The notes beneath the pieces are model-generated. The model saw only the letters and a program-made list of their open reading frames with translations, did not search any database and was not told where the DNA came from. Shown here piece after piece: positions 63,838 to 64,000 of a stretch of 64,000 nt of DNA. Origin of the DNA: Spirochaetota bacterium. Lineage in GTDB: Bacteria; Spirochaetota; UBA4802; UBA5368. The stretch covers positions 1-64,000 of the forward strand of contig DATIKU010000008.1 of NCBI GenBank assembly GCA_035477215.1, read 5' to 3'. The number at the start of each line of letters is the position of its first letter. Within the stretch, counting starts at the first letter, position 1. The translations under genes and the position numbers were made by a program.

Positions 63838-64000
63838 CGGCATTTCCAAGATTCGCGTCGAGTCTGATTTTAAGATGTTCCAGAAAGCGCTTATGGTAGG
63901 TTTAGTGAGGGGGCGCGTCAACCATTTCTTCGGGACCGTCTTCGTTTATTGAAAACAGCCCCTGAACGCACAATACCACGCGGACCTCCCGGCGGGCCCG

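Overview
This window is a chromosomal segment from a GC-rich spirochaete, most likely an uncultivated member of Spirochaetota on the Leptospira side. The main evidence is a flagellar cluster with two tandem FlaB-type core flagellins. They lack signal peptides, are about 280 residues long, and the longer-conserved copy reads very much like Leptospira FlaB. Supporting features are several cyclic-nucleotide and c-di-GMP signalling proteins, spirochaete-style lipoproteins, and an mreBCD-mrdA-rodA set. I saw no rRNA, tRNA, CRISPR array, transposase or phage genes. The taxonomic call is an inference from protein resemblance, not from a marker gene.

Layout. (1) 1-5,740 is the eroded edge of a surface-polysaccharide locus: gmd (running off the left end), a NusG-like KOW remnant, an rfbB remnant, an AT-rich DUF234-type ATPase, a nucleotidyltransferase remnant, a Wzx-like flippase and a two-gene nucleotidyltransferase cassette flanked by direct repeats. 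(2) 6,083-8,978: ispD, mgtC-like, argH. (3) 8,994-9,738: a 224-bp-period array of hairpin-rich palindromic units. (4) 9,737-15,473: flagellar genes on the minus strand (flaB, flaB, flaG-like, fliD, an unknown protein), with a good sigma-28 promoter in front of fliD and a structured leader in front of the first flagellin gene. (5) 16,395-19,305: NhaD-type antiporter, a conserved unknown and a decayed LysR gene. (6) 19,595-31,304: a membrane sensor with a GAF-like region, a sigma-54 activator, then an overlapping trio (class III cyclase, FecR-domain protein, outer-membrane protein) and two lipoproteins. (7) 31,404-33,824: cobalamin-dependent methionine synthase without a reactivation domain. (8) 34,075-38,755: a four-gene membrane redox complex (pentahaem cytochrome, MopB-like, Fe-S, NrfD) of Qrc / alternative complex III type, ending at a good terminator. 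(9) 39,120-43,587, minus strand: folD; an amrS-rtcB-archease operon; bactofilin at the end of a long operon that begins near 47,000 (CxxC protein, queC, comF, STAS, polyprenyl synthase, TPR, bactofilin). (10) 47,968-53,566: mreB-mreC-mreD-mrdA-rodA. (11) 53,982-63,752: a TPR pair, an rRNA methyltransferase-like gene, eda, a VOC protein, an HD-GYP phosphodiesterase, glmS, a ferredoxin and a tail-anchored unknown.

How the parts fit. The flagellar, MreB/PBP2/RodA and bactofilin genes build cell shape and the periplasmic motor. The polyprenyl synthase could supply the quinone or lipid carrier, and a menaquinone side chain would fit the quinone-linked Qrc-like complex. The cyclase, HD-GYP, STAS and sigma-54 genes indicate rich signalling. 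The most unusual items are: the cyclase with a phosphatase-like but catalytically altered N-terminal domain, translationally coupled to a FecR-type protein and an outer-membrane protein; the flagellin leader whose 5' end is perfectly complementary to its own ribosome binding site; the face-to-face perfect extended -10 elements over the fliD promoter; and the 224-bp hairpin array that supplies the stop codon of its neighbour.

Limits. Product calls rest on reading motifs and remembered family sequences; no database search was run. Promoter and RNA-structure calls are from inspection only.
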